DNA from: Candidatus Methylomirabilota bacterium
GTDB lineage: Bacteria; Methylomirabilota; Methylomirabilia; Rokubacteriales; CSP1-6
NCBI GenBank assembly: GCA_035709005.1
Contig: DASTFB010000083.1
Span: 62,001-126,000 of the forward strand
Length of the DNA: 64,000 bases
Reading direction: 5' to 3'
The translations under genes were made by a program, and so were the position numbers. Of this stretch, positions 52,802 through 61,074 are shown in pieces. The notes under the pieces were generated by a model, which ran no database searches, was not told the DNA's origin, and saw nothing but the letters and a program-made list of their open reading frames with translations. How positions within the stretch are numbered: position 1 is the stretch's first letter; each line of letters starts with the position of its first letter.

Positions 52802-53739
52802 CGCAGCAGGAACACCGCGGTGACCGAGAGCAGCGCCAGCGCGAACGATCCCGCCAGCAGCTCCGGCACCCGGAAGAGCCGGAGCTTGGCCACCGAGGTC
52901 TCGACCAGGGCCAGAGCCGCGGCGAGGACGAGCAGCTTCGCGCCCAGCGCCAGAACCGCCAGCGCCACCGGCCCCGGCGCCACTTCGGCGGAGACGCCCC
53001 AGGGCAGGAAGAGGTTGGCCAGCAACGCGAGGAAGACAAACAGCTTCATGCTCGCGGCCCACTCCACCAGCGCCAGATAGTGGCCGGAATACTCGAGCAC
53101 CATGGCCTCGTGGATCATCGTCAATTCCAGGTGCGTGGCGGGGTTGTCGACCGGCAGGCGGCCCGTCTCCGCGATCATGACCACGAAGAAGGCGGCGAAG
53201 GCCAGCAGGTGGCCGGGGTTGGCGACCAGGAGGGGATCGCCGGCGAAGCGCTCGACGACGCCGCCCAGGTTGATGGTGTCGGCCCGCAGTGCCAGGGCGA
53301 ACACGGCGATCACGATGGTCGGCTCGGCCAGAGCGGCCACCGCGACTTCCCGACTCGAGCCCATGCCGCCGAAGGCGCTGCCGGCGTCCAGGCCGGCCAG
53401 CGCGAGGAAGAACGTGCCGAGCATGAACAGGTACATCAGCAGGATGATGTTGCCGGCGAACGCGAGCAGGGGGCGGCTCACGAGCACCGGCACCACGAGG
53501 GCGGCGACGAGCATCGTGGCCACCAGCACGTAGGGCGTGAAGCGGAAGATCCAGGAGGTAGTGGTGGAGACGACCGGCTCCTTGCCCAGGAGCTTCACGA
53601 GGTCGGCGCAGGGCTGCCACGGGCGGGGCCCCCGCCGGCCGGCCAGCCGGGCTTTGAACGCGCGGAGCAGGCCCACGAGGAGCGGGCCGCCCAGGCCGAC
53701 GACGGCCAGCTGGGCCAGCGCGGCCATCACGTCGGCCAT
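52798..53739 (-). CDS. Ehr/hydrogenase-4-like NuoH-type membrane subunit (HyfC-type)
   Basis: A 313-residue membrane protein. The N-terminal KARLAGRRGPRPWQPCADLVKLLGKE and NPATHLELTMIHEAMVLEYSGH are NuoH/HyfC landmarks near the quinone or coupling site. It anchors the peripheral redox module to the channel subunits. The start shares a base with the preceding stop (TGATG). Confidence 0.9.
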   Translation of the reverse strand: MADVMAALAQLAVVGLGGPLLVGLLRAFKARLAGRRGPRPWQPCADLVKLLGKEPVVSTTTSWIFRFTPYVLVATMLVAALVVPVLVSRPLLAFAGNIILLMYLFMLGTFFLALAGLDAGSAFGGMGSSREVAVAALAEPTIVIAVFALALRADTINLGGVVERFAGDPLLVANPGHLLAFAAFFVVMIAETGRLPVDNPATHLELTMIHEAMVLEYSGHYLALVEWAASMKLFVFLALLANLFLPWGVSAEVAPGPVALAVLALGAKLLVLAAALALVETSVAKLRLFRVPELLAGSFALALLSVTAVFLLR

Positions 53740-55646
53740 CACGCGAGCACCAGCAGGGCCAGCAGCGCGGCCAGGATATAGATGAGGTAGAGATTGGCGC
53801 TGCCGGATTGGAGGAGCCGGGCGCGGCGCGCGGTGCGGTGGAGCACGCCCAGCGCGGGACGGTAGAGCCACCGGTCGAAGACCGAGTGCGTGGGGTTGGC
53901 GTACTCGATCCGGGTGACGAAAAACCGCGATTCCGGATGCGCCTCGATGTCGAGCTGGGCGACCGGGCGATAGAAGAAGTCGAAGATGCGCTTGAAGGGA
54001 TTGGCGAAGGCGGTGGCGGTGTACTCCATGCGCGCGGTCTGCACCAGGCGGCCACAGCCCCACGTCTCGTAGAGCCGCCGCCGGCGGCCGACGCCGGCGG
54101 CGGCGAGGAGCACGGCGGGCAGGGCCAGGGCGGCCAGCAGTGCGGCCCCCACCGCCACCGTCGACAGGCTCGCGAACTCGCCGGAGATGTTGAGCGTGAG
54201 CCAGCCACCGAGGTTGGCCGGGTCCGGCACGCGCATGACGTCGGCGCCGACGCGGACCAGGGCCGGCACCACCAGGGTGGGCGCCAACCCCAGGCCGACG
54301 CAGGCCAGAGCGAGCAGCCCCATGCCCGCGCGCATGGGCCAGGACGCCTCGTGGGCGCGGGCGGCGGCCTCGCTGCGGGGCAGGGCCAGGAACGTGATGC
54401 CGAAGGCCTTCACGAAACAGGCCATGGCCAGACCGCTGGTGAGCGCCAGGCCGGCGATGCCCAGGGCGAACACCAGATTCTGCTCGGCACGGTCGATCCT
54501 GAGGTTCTGCAGCAGGGCCTGGAACGTGAGCCACTCGCTGACGAAGCCGTTGAGCGGCGGCAGCGCGGCGATGGCGGCCGAGCCCACCAGGAACGCCGCC
54601 GCCGTCCACGGCATCCGCTTGATGAGCCCTCCCATCTCTTCCATGTTCCGCGTCCCCGTGGCGTGCAGGACCGCACCCGCCCCGAGAAAGAGCAGCGCCT
54701 TGAACGCAGCGTGGTTGAGCGTGTGGTACAGCGCTGCGGCGAAGCCCAGCAGCGCGAGCGCGGGCAGGCTGGCCAGGTGGAAGAGCATGCCGGCGCCCAG
54801 GCCGATGAGGATGATGCCGATGTTCTCGATGCTGTGGAAGGCCAGCAGCCGCTTGAGGTCGTGCTCCACGAGGGCGTAGAGCACTCCGGCCACCGCCGAG
54901 ATCACGCCGGCCAGCATGACGGCGATCCCCCACCAGGCCTGGCCGTCCCCGAGCCAGTCCAGGCTGATCCGCATGAGGCCGTAGATCCCGAGCTTGATCA
55001 TCACCCCGGACATGAGCGCCGAGACGTGGCTGGGCGCGGCCGGATGGGCCAGCGGCAGCCAGACGTGGAGCGGAATCACCCCGGCCTTGGCGCCGAAGCC
55101 GAGCCCGAGCAGCGCAAACGCCAGGCCGGCGCCGGCGGGCGGCAGGGTGGACGCCGTCGCCGACCAGTCCGCGAACCGGAAGCTGTCCGTCCAGACGCCC
55201 AGCAGCAGCATCCCGGCCAGCAGGCAGGCCAGCCCGGCCTGCGTCATCACGGCGTAGACCCACGCGGCGCTGACGGCCTCGCGATCGCCCGACTGCGCGA
55301 CCAGCACGTAGGAGGCGAGCGACATGAGTTCCCAGGCCAGCAGGAAGGTGAGGGCGTTGGCCGCCAACGGCACGGCGCACATGGACGCCACGAACACGTT
55401 GTAGGCCAGGAGGCCACGCCGCTCGCCCCCGCCATAGCCGACGGCGTAGAGGGAGGCCGGGATGGCGGCGCCGCCGATCAGCGCCAGGAAGAAGCCGCCG
55501 AGCGGGTCCAGCGTGAGCTCGAGGCCTCCCAGCGGCAAGAGCGCGGGCGCGGCCACGGTGAACGTCGCGCCCGCCATACCGGCCAGGCCCAGCAGCGCCG
55601 CCGCCAGCCCGCCGCCGGCGGCGAGGACATAGGCGAGCGCCGCCAT
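53739..55646 (-). CDS. Ehr/hydrogenase-4-like large proton-channel subunit (HyfB/NuoL-type)
   Basis: A 635-residue protein with about 14-16 membrane helices. AWELMSLASYVLVAQSGDREA, GFGAKAGVIPLHVWLPLAHPAAPSHVSA and LYHTLNHAAFKALLFLGAGA contain the conserved Glu, Lys and His of antiporter-like subunits. A C-terminal soluble part follows (GCGRLVQTARMEYTATAFANP). The ATG shares a base with the small-subunit stop. Confidence 0.92.
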   Translation of the reverse strand: MAALAYVLAAGGGLAAALLGLAGMAGATFTVAAPALLPLGGLELTLDPLGGFFLALIGGAAIPASLYAVGYGGGERRGLLAYNVFVASMCAVPLAANALTFLLAWELMSLASYVLVAQSGDREAVSAAWVYAVMTQAGLACLLAGMLLLGVWTDSFRFADWSATASTLPPAGAGLAFALLGLGFGAKAGVIPLHVWLPLAHPAAPSHVSALMSGVMIKLGIYGLMRISLDWLGDGQAWWGIAVMLAGVISAVAGVLYALVEHDLKRLLAFHSIENIGIILIGLGAGMLFHLASLPALALLGFAAALYHTLNHAAFKALLFLGAGAVLHATGTRNMEEMGGLIKRMPWTAAAFLVGSAAIAALPPLNGFVSEWLTFQALLQNLRIDRAEQNLVFALGIAGLALTSGLAMACFVKAFGITFLALPRSEAAARAHEASWPMRAGMGLLALACVGLGLAPTLVVPALVRVGADVMRVPDPANLGGWLTLNISGEFASLSTVAVGAALLAALALPAVLLAAAGVGRRRRLYETWGCGRLVQTARMEYTATAFANPFKRIFDFFYRPVAQLDIEAHPESRFFVTRIEYANPTHSVFDRWLYRPALGVLHRTARRARLLQSGSANLYLIYILAALLALLVLA

Positions 55647-56161
55647 CAGCGGGCCTGCCCGATGATCGCGAGCAATCCGGCCAGGAGCGTCCGCGGCGAG
55701 GGCGGGCAGCCGGGGATCACCGCGTGGACGGGGATGACATCCCCGACGCCCCCGACCACGGCGTAGGAGCCGCGGAAGATGCCGGCATCGCGCCCGCAAT
55801 CGCCCACGGCAATCACGATCTTCGGATCCGGCGTGGCCTCGTACGTGCGCCGCAGCGCCTCGGCCATGTTGAGCGTCACCGGCCCCGTCACCAGCAGGCA
55901 GTCGGCATGCCGGGGGGAGGCCACGAAGTGCAAGCCGAAGCGCTCGAGGTCGTAGTGAGGTCCGGTGAGGCCCCCGATCTCGAGCTCGCAGCCGTTACAG
56001 GAGCCGGCATCCACCTGCCGGATGTGGAGCGAGCGCCCGAACCGCCGGCGGATCTCCCCGGCCAGCCGCGTGCCCAGCGCCTCCAGCGAGAGCGACTCGT
56101 CGGGGGCGGCGGGCTCGGTGACGATGCCGGCGCGCAGGGCAGCGCGGAGCTGACGGAGCAT
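55646..56161 (-). CDS. Ehr/hydrogenase-4-like small Fe-S subunit (NuoB-type)
   Basis: A 171-residue protein. The four cysteines for the N2-like 4Fe-4S cluster are present: C55 and C58 in SCNGCELEIGG, C122 in GDCGRDAG and C152 in PGCPPSP. I chose the ATG at 56161, which shares a base with the ArsR stop (TGATG), over a GTG one codon upstream. It is the terminal electron carrier before the large subunit, yet no ferredoxin-like NuoI/HyfH gene is present in the operon. Confidence 0.9.
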   Translation of the reverse strand: MLRQLRAALRAGIVTEPAAPDESLSLEALGTRLAGEIRRRFGRSLHIRQVDAGSCNGCELEIGGLTGPHYDLERFGLHFVASPRHADCLLVTGPVTLNMAEALRRTYEATPDPKIVIAVGDCGRDAGIFRGSYAVVGGVGDVIPVHAVIPGCPPSPRTLLAGLLAIIGQAR

Positions 56162-56520
56162 CACCGCCGCGCCGGCCGGCGCGCCTCGCGCTGGAGCTCG
56201 CGGAGGAGGGTCCGGGTGCCCGTCAACTGGTTGTTGAAGATGCGCCGGGCCACGTCGAGGAGATCGCCGACCAGGGGGTCGCGCACCGCGTAGCGGACCG
56301 TCGTGCGCTCCTTGCGCGCGCCGACGACGTTCTTGGCGCGGAGCACGGCGAGCTGCTGGGAGACGGTGGACTGGTCGAGTCCGAGGGCCGCCTGCAATTC
56401 CTGGACGCTGTGCTCCCGCGCTCGCAGCAGCTCGAGGAGACGGATCCGGAGGGGATGGGCCAGGGCCTTGAAGAAGTCGGCCTTGAAGCGCTGGAGGTCA
56501 GTGGGGGCGGCCCGGGACAC
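56161..56520 (-). CDS. ArsR-family transcriptional regulator, no cysteines
   Basis: A 119-residue winged-helix protein: FFKALAHPLRIRLLELLRAREHSVQELQAALGLDQSTVSQQLAVLRAKNVV is the ArsR DNA-binding core. No Cys residue occurs, so the usual thiol-based metal or persulfide sensing is excluded. It is the first gene of the Ehr operon and probably its regulator. The start is a GTG 6 nt after a TATATC hexamer, which again predicts a leaderless mRNA. Confidence 0.88.
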   Translation of the reverse strand: MSRAAPTDLQRFKADFFKALAHPLRIRLLELLRAREHSVQELQAALGLDQSTVSQQLAVLRAKNVVGARKERTTVRYAVRDPLVGDLLDVARRIFNNQLTGTRTLLRELQREARRPARR

Positions 56521-56526
56521 GGCCCA

Positions 56527-56555
56527 GATATATATAAATATTCTTATATAGTCAA
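56527..56555 (-). promoter_or_regulatory. promoter and AT-rich candidate operator of the ArsR-Ehr operon
   Basis: On the minus strand TTGACT (56555-56550), 17 bases, TATATC (56532-56527), then 6 nt to the GTG. The spacer holds an AT-rich inverted repeat (ATATAA-GAATAT-TTATAT), suiting ArsR autoregulation. This 30-base AT block is exceptional in a GC-rich genome. Confidence 0.65.
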
Positions 56556-56564
56556 GTTTATCGT

Positions 56565-58310
56565 CTAGCCGGGCACCCCCTCCATCTGCAGGGCGTAGAG
56601 CCGGCGGTAGAGGCCGTCGCGGGCCAGGAGCTCGTCGTGGCGGCCGGCCTCGGCGATCCGGCCCTCGTGCACGACGACGATGCGGTCGGCGCTGCGGACG
56701 GTGGCCAGCCGGTGGGCGATGACGAGGACGGTCCGACCCCGCATGAGCTCGGCGAGGGCTTGCTGGACCATGAACTCGCTTTCGGCGTCGAGGTCCGAGG
56801 TGGCCTCGTCGAGGATGAGGATGGGCGGGTTCTTGAGGAAGGCCCGGGCGATGGCGATCCGCTGGCGCTGCCCGCCGCTGAGCCGGACGCCGCGCTCGCC
56901 GACCAGGGTCTGATAGCCCTCGGGGCAGGCCTCGATGAAGTCGTGGGCCTGGGCCAGGCGGGCGGCGGCCACCACCTCGTCGGCCGTCGCGTCCAGCCGC
57001 CCGTAGGCGATGTTGTAGTAGACAGAATCGCTGAACAGGAACGTCTCCTGGGTGACGATGCCGATCTGGTCGCGCAGCGAGGCCTGGGTGATGTCCCGGA
57101 CATCGTGGCCGTCCATGAGGATGCGCCCGGCCGTCACGTCGTGGAAGCGGGGCAGCAGGTCCATCAGCGTGGATTTCCCGGCGCCGCTCATCCCCACGAA
57201 GGCGACCGCCTCACCCTTGCGCACCGTGAGGGCGATGTCCTTGAGCGTGAAGTCCTCGGCCCCGGGATACCGGAAGTCGACCCGGTCGAACACGATCTCG
57301 CGCTCGAAGCCCTTCAGCACGACGGCGCCCGGCTTGTCGCTGAGCGCCGGCGGGCGGTCGATGATCTCGAACACCCGCTCCACCGAACCGGCCGTCTGCT
57401 GAATGGTGTTCAGGGCCCGGGCCAGGCGCCGGACCGGGCCGTAGAGCATGATGACGGCGGCCGTGAAGGAAAAGAACGTCCCGGGAGTCATGTCGCCGTG
57501 GATCACCCGGTAGCCGCCGTACAGCATGGCGGCCACGATGCCCAGGGCGGCGGCCACCTCCATGAGCGGCTCGGTCGCCTCGTCGGCCCGGACATTCTTG
57601 AGGGACAGGGTGAGCAGCCGGTCGTTGAGCTGGTCGAAGCGTCGGCGCTCGTGGGCCTCCCGCCCGAAGGCTTTGACGATCTTCGTCCCCGCGAAGGATT
57701 CGTGGAGCATGACGGCCAGCTGGGCGATGCGCTCCTGGGCGCGCCGGTTGATGTTGTACAGCCGCTCGCCGATGCGCTTCACCATGAGGGCGATCAGCGG
57801 GAAGGCGACGAGAGCGGCCAGCGTCAGCAGCCACTCGCGCAGGAACATCACCACGAGCAGCGCCACGATCGTCGCCACCTGCCGGACCACGAGCACCAGG
57901 GCGCCCGAGGACACGCGGGCCAGCCGGCCCACGTCGCCCAGGATGCGTGACATGAGGTCGCCGGAGTGCAGGTCGGCGAAGAAGGCCAGCGGCATGCCCT
58001 GGATGTGCGTGTAGAGGTCGTGGCGCAGGGCGGCCACCACGCGCTCGCCCACCGAGGCCATGAGATAGGCCTGCGCGTAGCGGGCGCCGGCCTTGACGAC
58101 GTAGGCGGCCACCAGGGCCAGGGGAATGAGCTTCAGCATCAGGAGGTCGCGCTTGATGAAGATCTCGTCCATCGCGGGCTTGACGAGCCAGGCCACCACG
58201 CCCTCCATGGCGGCCACCACGATGGCCAGCACGCTGCCCACGATGAGCCACGGCAGGTGCGGCCGGATGTAGGGCAGGAGCCGTCGGTACGGGCTGACCG
58301 GCAACTTCAC
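56565..58310 (-). CDS. MsbA-like ABC exporter (fused permease-ATPase)
   Basis: A 581-residue half-transporter: six membrane helices in the first 320 residues, then the ATPase with Walker A GMSGAGKST, signature VRLSGGQRQR, Walker B ILILDEATSDLD and the switch His in IAHRL. Its relatives flip lipid A or export lipids, drugs and peptides. The GTG overlaps the DegT gene stop (GTGA). The neighbouring aminotransferase suggests export of an amino-sugar-bearing glycolipid, but this is an inference. Confidence 0.92.
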   Translation of the reverse strand: MKLPVSPYRRLLPYIRPHLPWLIVGSVLAIVVAAMEGVVAWLVKPAMDEIFIKRDLLMLKLIPLALVAAYVVKAGARYAQAYLMASVGERVVAALRHDLYTHIQGMPLAFFADLHSGDLMSRILGDVGRLARVSSGALVLVVRQVATIVALLVVMFLREWLLTLAALVAFPLIALMVKRIGERLYNINRRAQERIAQLAVMLHESFAGTKIVKAFGREAHERRRFDQLNDRLLTLSLKNVRADEATEPLMEVAAALGIVAAMLYGGYRVIHGDMTPGTFFSFTAAVIMLYGPVRRLARALNTIQQTAGSVERVFEIIDRPPALSDKPGAVVLKGFEREIVFDRVDFRYPGAEDFTLKDIALTVRKGEAVAFVGMSGAGKSTLMDLLPRFHDVTAGRILMDGHDVRDITQASLRDQIGIVTQETFLFSDSVYYNIAYGRLDATADEVVAAARLAQAHDFIEACPEGYQTLVGERGVRLSGGQRQRIAIARAFLKNPPILILDEATSDLDAESEFMVQQALAELMRGRTVLVIAHRLATVRSADRIVVVHEGRIAEAGRHDELLARDGLYRRLYALQMEGVPG

Positions 58311-59395
58311 CCCGCGCGGCGTGTCTCGAAGAACTCCCGCACCGCCGCCACCACCGCGTCGATCTCCGCCTCCGTGTGCTGCGCCGAGATCGGCAAGCTG
58401 AGAACCTCCTGGGCCAGGCGCTCGGTCCACGGCAGGGCCGGGGGGTCCAGGCGCTCCAGCGCGGGCTGGCGGTGGGCCGGCACCGGGTAGTGAATGCCGG
58501 TCTCGATCCCGCGGCCCTCGAGGAACGCGGCCAGCGCGTCCCGGTCAGGCGTCCTCACCACGTAGAGATGATAGACGTGGCCGGCCCGCGGCCGCTCCTC
58601 GGGCAAGACCAGGGGCAGGTCGGCCAGCCCGCGCGCGTACCGGGCGGCCAGGGCCCGGCGGCGCGCGTTCATTGCCGGGAGCCGGCGCAGCAGGACCCGA
58701 AGCGCGGCCGCCGGCAGCTCGCCGAAGCGCAGGTTGAAGCCGATCTCATCGTGCAGGTCCTTGCCCAGCCGCCCGTGGTCGCGCAGCCGTCGGCAGCGGG
58801 CGGCCAGCTCGTCGTCCGAGGTCAGCACGGCGCCGCCGTCGCCGAGCGCCGGCAGGTTCTTCGAGGGATAGAACGACAGGACGGCGGCCCGCCCGAAGCT
58901 GCCCACGGGGCGGCCGTCCCATGCCGCGCCGTGCGCCTGGGCACAGTCCTCGAGAATCCACAGCCCGAACCGCGCGGCCAGGTCCTGGACGGCTGCCATG
59001 TCCGCCGGCTCCCCGTAGAGATGCACGGGCACGAGCCCCACCGTGCGGGGCGTGATCTTGGCGACGGCATCCTCGACGTCGTACGTGTACCAGCGATCCA
59101 CGTCGACGAAGACGGGCGTCGCTTCGGCCACGCAGATGGCCTCGACGGTGGGAAAGGCCGTGTGCGCGGGCACCAGCACCTCGTCGCCTGCCTTGACGCC
59201 CAGCGCACGCAGCGAGAGCCACAGGGCGGCCGTGCCCGAGCTGGTGAGGACGGCGTGCCTGACGCTGGCGTGACCGGCCAGCTCGGCCTCCAGGGCCTGG
59301 CACTGCGGGCCGAGGATGTACCGCCGCGAGTCGATGGCGGCCAGTACCGCGTGCTTGATCTCGTCGTCCACCGGCGGGCGCGACAGCGGGATCAC
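58307..59395 (-). CDS. DegT/DnrJ/EryC1/StrS family aminotransferase
   Basis: A 362-residue PLP enzyme: begins MIPLSRPPVDDEI, has SSGTAALWLSLRALG, GLWILEDCAQAHGA (Asp contacting PLP) and K179 in SFYPSKNLPALGDGGAV as the Schiff-base lysine. Members transaminate keto-sugar nucleotides (for example ArnB or PerA). The start overlaps the flavin reductase stop (ATGA). It likely makes an amino sugar for a surface glycan. Confidence 0.92.
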   Translation of the reverse strand: MIPLSRPPVDDEIKHAVLAAIDSRRYILGPQCQALEAELAGHASVRHAVLTSSGTAALWLSLRALGVKAGDEVLVPAHTAFPTVEAICVAEATPVFVDVDRWYTYDVEDAVAKITPRTVGLVPVHLYGEPADMAAVQDLAARFGLWILEDCAQAHGAAWDGRPVGSFGRAAVLSFYPSKNLPALGDGGAVLTSDDELAARCRRLRDHGRLGKDLHDEIGFNLRFGELPAAALRVLLRRLPAMNARRRALAARYARGLADLPLVLPEERPRAGHVYHLYVVRTPDRDALAAFLEGRGIETGIHYPVPAHRQPALERLDPPALPWTERLAQEVLSLPISAQHTEAEIDAVVAAVREFFETRRAG

Positions 59396-59874
59396 GCCGG
59401 CTTGTCGCTGAGGCGGTTGTACCGGCCACGGAAGTAGAGCAGCGGCTCACCGTCATTCGTGGCGGCCCGCTCGACGCGGCCGACGAAGATCGTGTGGTCG
59501 CCTTCCACGTGGGTGGACGCGGTCACGCACTCGATGTGAGCCAGCGCGGCGGTGAGCAGCGGCAGCCCCATGTCGCTGATCCGATAGGCCGCGGCATCGA
59601 ACTTGTCCAGGCGCGTGGAGGCGAACCGCCGGGAAAGCGCCTCCTGGTCGGTGGTGAGGACGTTGACGGCGAAGCGGCCCGTGTCGCGCAGAGCCGGAAA
59701 GGTCTGAGACTTGTGATCGACGCACACGAGCACCAGCGGCGGATCGAGCGACAGGGACGCGAAGGCGCTGACGGTCAGGCCGGAGGGGCGGGCCTCGGCA
59801 TCACAGGTGGTCACGATGGTGACGCCGGTCGCGAAGTGGCCCAGGACGCGGCGGAACTCGTCGGGACCGATCAC
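59392..59874 (-). CDS. flavin reductase domain protein
   Basis: A 160-residue FMN-binding protein: FRRVLGHFATGVTIVTT, the phosphate-contacting GLTVSAFASLSLDPPLVLVCV and GRFAVNVLTTDQ are the hallmarks of HpaC-like reductases, and ECVTASTHVEGDHTIFVGRV the C-terminal block. It reduces flavin with NAD(P)H, usually for a monooxygenase; none is adjacent. GTG start 6 nt after TAGAAC, a probable leaderless mRNA. Confidence 0.88.
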   Translation of the reverse strand: MIGPDEFRRVLGHFATGVTIVTTCDAEARPSGLTVSAFASLSLDPPLVLVCVDHKSQTFPALRDTGRFAVNVLTTDQEALSRRFASTRLDKFDAAAYRISDMGLPLLTAALAHIECVTASTHVEGDHTIFVGRVERAATNDGEPLLYFRGRYNRLSDKPA

Positions 59875-59880
59875 CGTAAC

Positions 59881-59886
59881 GTTCTA
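59881..59886 (-). promoter_or_regulatory. -10-like TAGAAC before the flavin reductase gene
   Basis: On the minus strand TAGAAC ends 6 nt before the GTG. No ribosome site is visible. The mrp gene is divergent and shows the same geometry. Confidence 0.4.
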
Positions 59887-59930
59887 TCAGGAGCGGGCCG
59901 CTCAACGCAAGGTCCGCCGCCCCGAGGGCG

Positions 59931-59958
59931 TTGCGCCGCCCCGACGGTAAGGTATAGT
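59931..59958 (+). promoter_or_regulatory. promoter of the mrp gene (leaderless or near-leaderless)
   Basis: TTGCGC (59931-59936), 16 bases, TATAGT (59953-59958), then 8 nt to the ATG. No Shine-Dalgarno sequence is present. Confidence 0.5.
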
Positions 59959-59966
59959 GACGCCGT

Positions 59967-61064
59967 ATGGTCAGCGAGCAAGCCGTCCTCGACGCGCTCC
60001 GTAGCGTCAGAGACCCGGCCGGGCAGTCCGACATCGTCACGCAGGGGCTGGTCAAGGATCTGCACATCCACGATTCCGAGGTCACGTTCACGCTGGCTCT
60101 GACCAGCCACCCGCCGGCCGCCAAGGCCTCCCTGCACAGCATGGCCTCCCGCGTGGTCGGCCAGATCCCCGGCGTGACACGCGTCCAGGTCAAGCTCGGC
60201 AGCGCCCCGGCGGCGCGAGCGGCGGCGGCCGCGCCGGCGGCGGCAGCGCCGCCAGCGAGCCGACCCGCCGACATGATTCCCGAGGTCCAGCACACCATCG
60301 CGGTGTCGTCGGGCAAGGGCGGTGTGGGCAAGTCCACGGTGGCCGTCAATCTGGCGGTGGCCCTGCGGCTCGGCGGCGCGCACGTGGGCATCGTGGACAG
60401 CGACGTCTACGGCCCCGACGTCCCGCTCATGCTGGGCAGCCGCGACCAGCCCGGAATGCTCGCCAACAAGATCCTCCCCGTGGAAGCCCACGGCCTGAAG
60501 CTCATGTCGCTGGGGCTGCTCGTCGGCGAGCGGGAGGCGGTGGTCTGGCGCGGGCCGATGATCCACTCGTTCATCCAGCAGATGCTCAAAGACGTGGCCT
60601 GGGGCGCGCTCGATTACCTGGTCTTCGACATGCCGCCCGGCACGGGCGACGCCCAGCTCTCGCTGTCCCAGGTCATTCCGCTGAGCGGCGTGGTGATGGT
60701 GACCACGCCGCAAGACGTCGCGCTGCTGGATGTGCGCAAGGCGGTGGCGATGTTCCAGCGTCTCAACGTGCCGATCCTCGGCATCGTCGAGAACATGAGC
60801 GCCTTCGTGTGCCCGCACTGCGGTGAGCGCACCGACGTCTTCGGCAGCGCCGGCGGCCAGCGGCTGTCCCAGGAGTACGGCGTGCCGCTGCTGGCCCAGC
60901 TCCCGCTCGATCCGGAGACGCGGGCCGGCGGCGACGAGGGACTGCCCATCACGCTGCGCCGTCCGCAGTCGCCCCAGGCCGCCGCCTTCCGCAATCTCGC
61001 CGCGGCCGTCGCCCGACGTCTCGACGAGCTGGCGCCGTTGCGGACGCTGCCCCGGATCGGCTGA
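59967..61064 (+). CDS. mrp: Mrp/ApbC-type Fe-S carrier P-loop ATPase
   Basis: A 365-residue protein. An N-terminal MIP18/DUF59 domain (residues 1-80) is joined by an Ala-rich linker to a deviant-Walker ATPase (SSGKGGVGKST, about 114-124). C282-x-x-C285 (FVCPHCGE) is the bridging cluster site of a dimer. It assembles and hands over Fe-S clusters. It starts a unit with the Lon-N and PDZ genes. Confidence 0.93.
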   Translation: MVSEQAVLDALRSVRDPAGQSDIVTQGLVKDLHIHDSEVTFTLALTSHPPAAKASLHSMASRVVGQIPGVTRVQVKLGSAPAARAAAAAPAAAAPPASRPADMIPEVQHTIAVSSGKGGVGKSTVAVNLAVALRLGGAHVGIVDSDVYGPDVPLMLGSRDQPGMLANKILPVEAHGLKLMSLGLLVGEREAVVWRGPMIHSFIQQMLKDVAWGALDYLVFDMPPGTGDAQLSLSQVIPLSGVVMVTTPQDVALLDVRKAVAMFQRLNVPILGIVENMSAFVCPHCGERTDVFGSAGGQRLSQEYGVPLLAQLPLDPETRAGGDEGLPITLRRPQSPQAAAFRNLAAAVARRLDELAPLRTLPRIG

Positions 61065-61074
61065 GCGGAGGGGG

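Noticed and set aside
49156-56161. Functional [NiFe] hydrogenase-4 or formate hydrogenlyase
   Set aside because: All four nickel-ligand cysteines of the large subunit are replaced, and no maturation or formate dehydrogenase genes are nearby.
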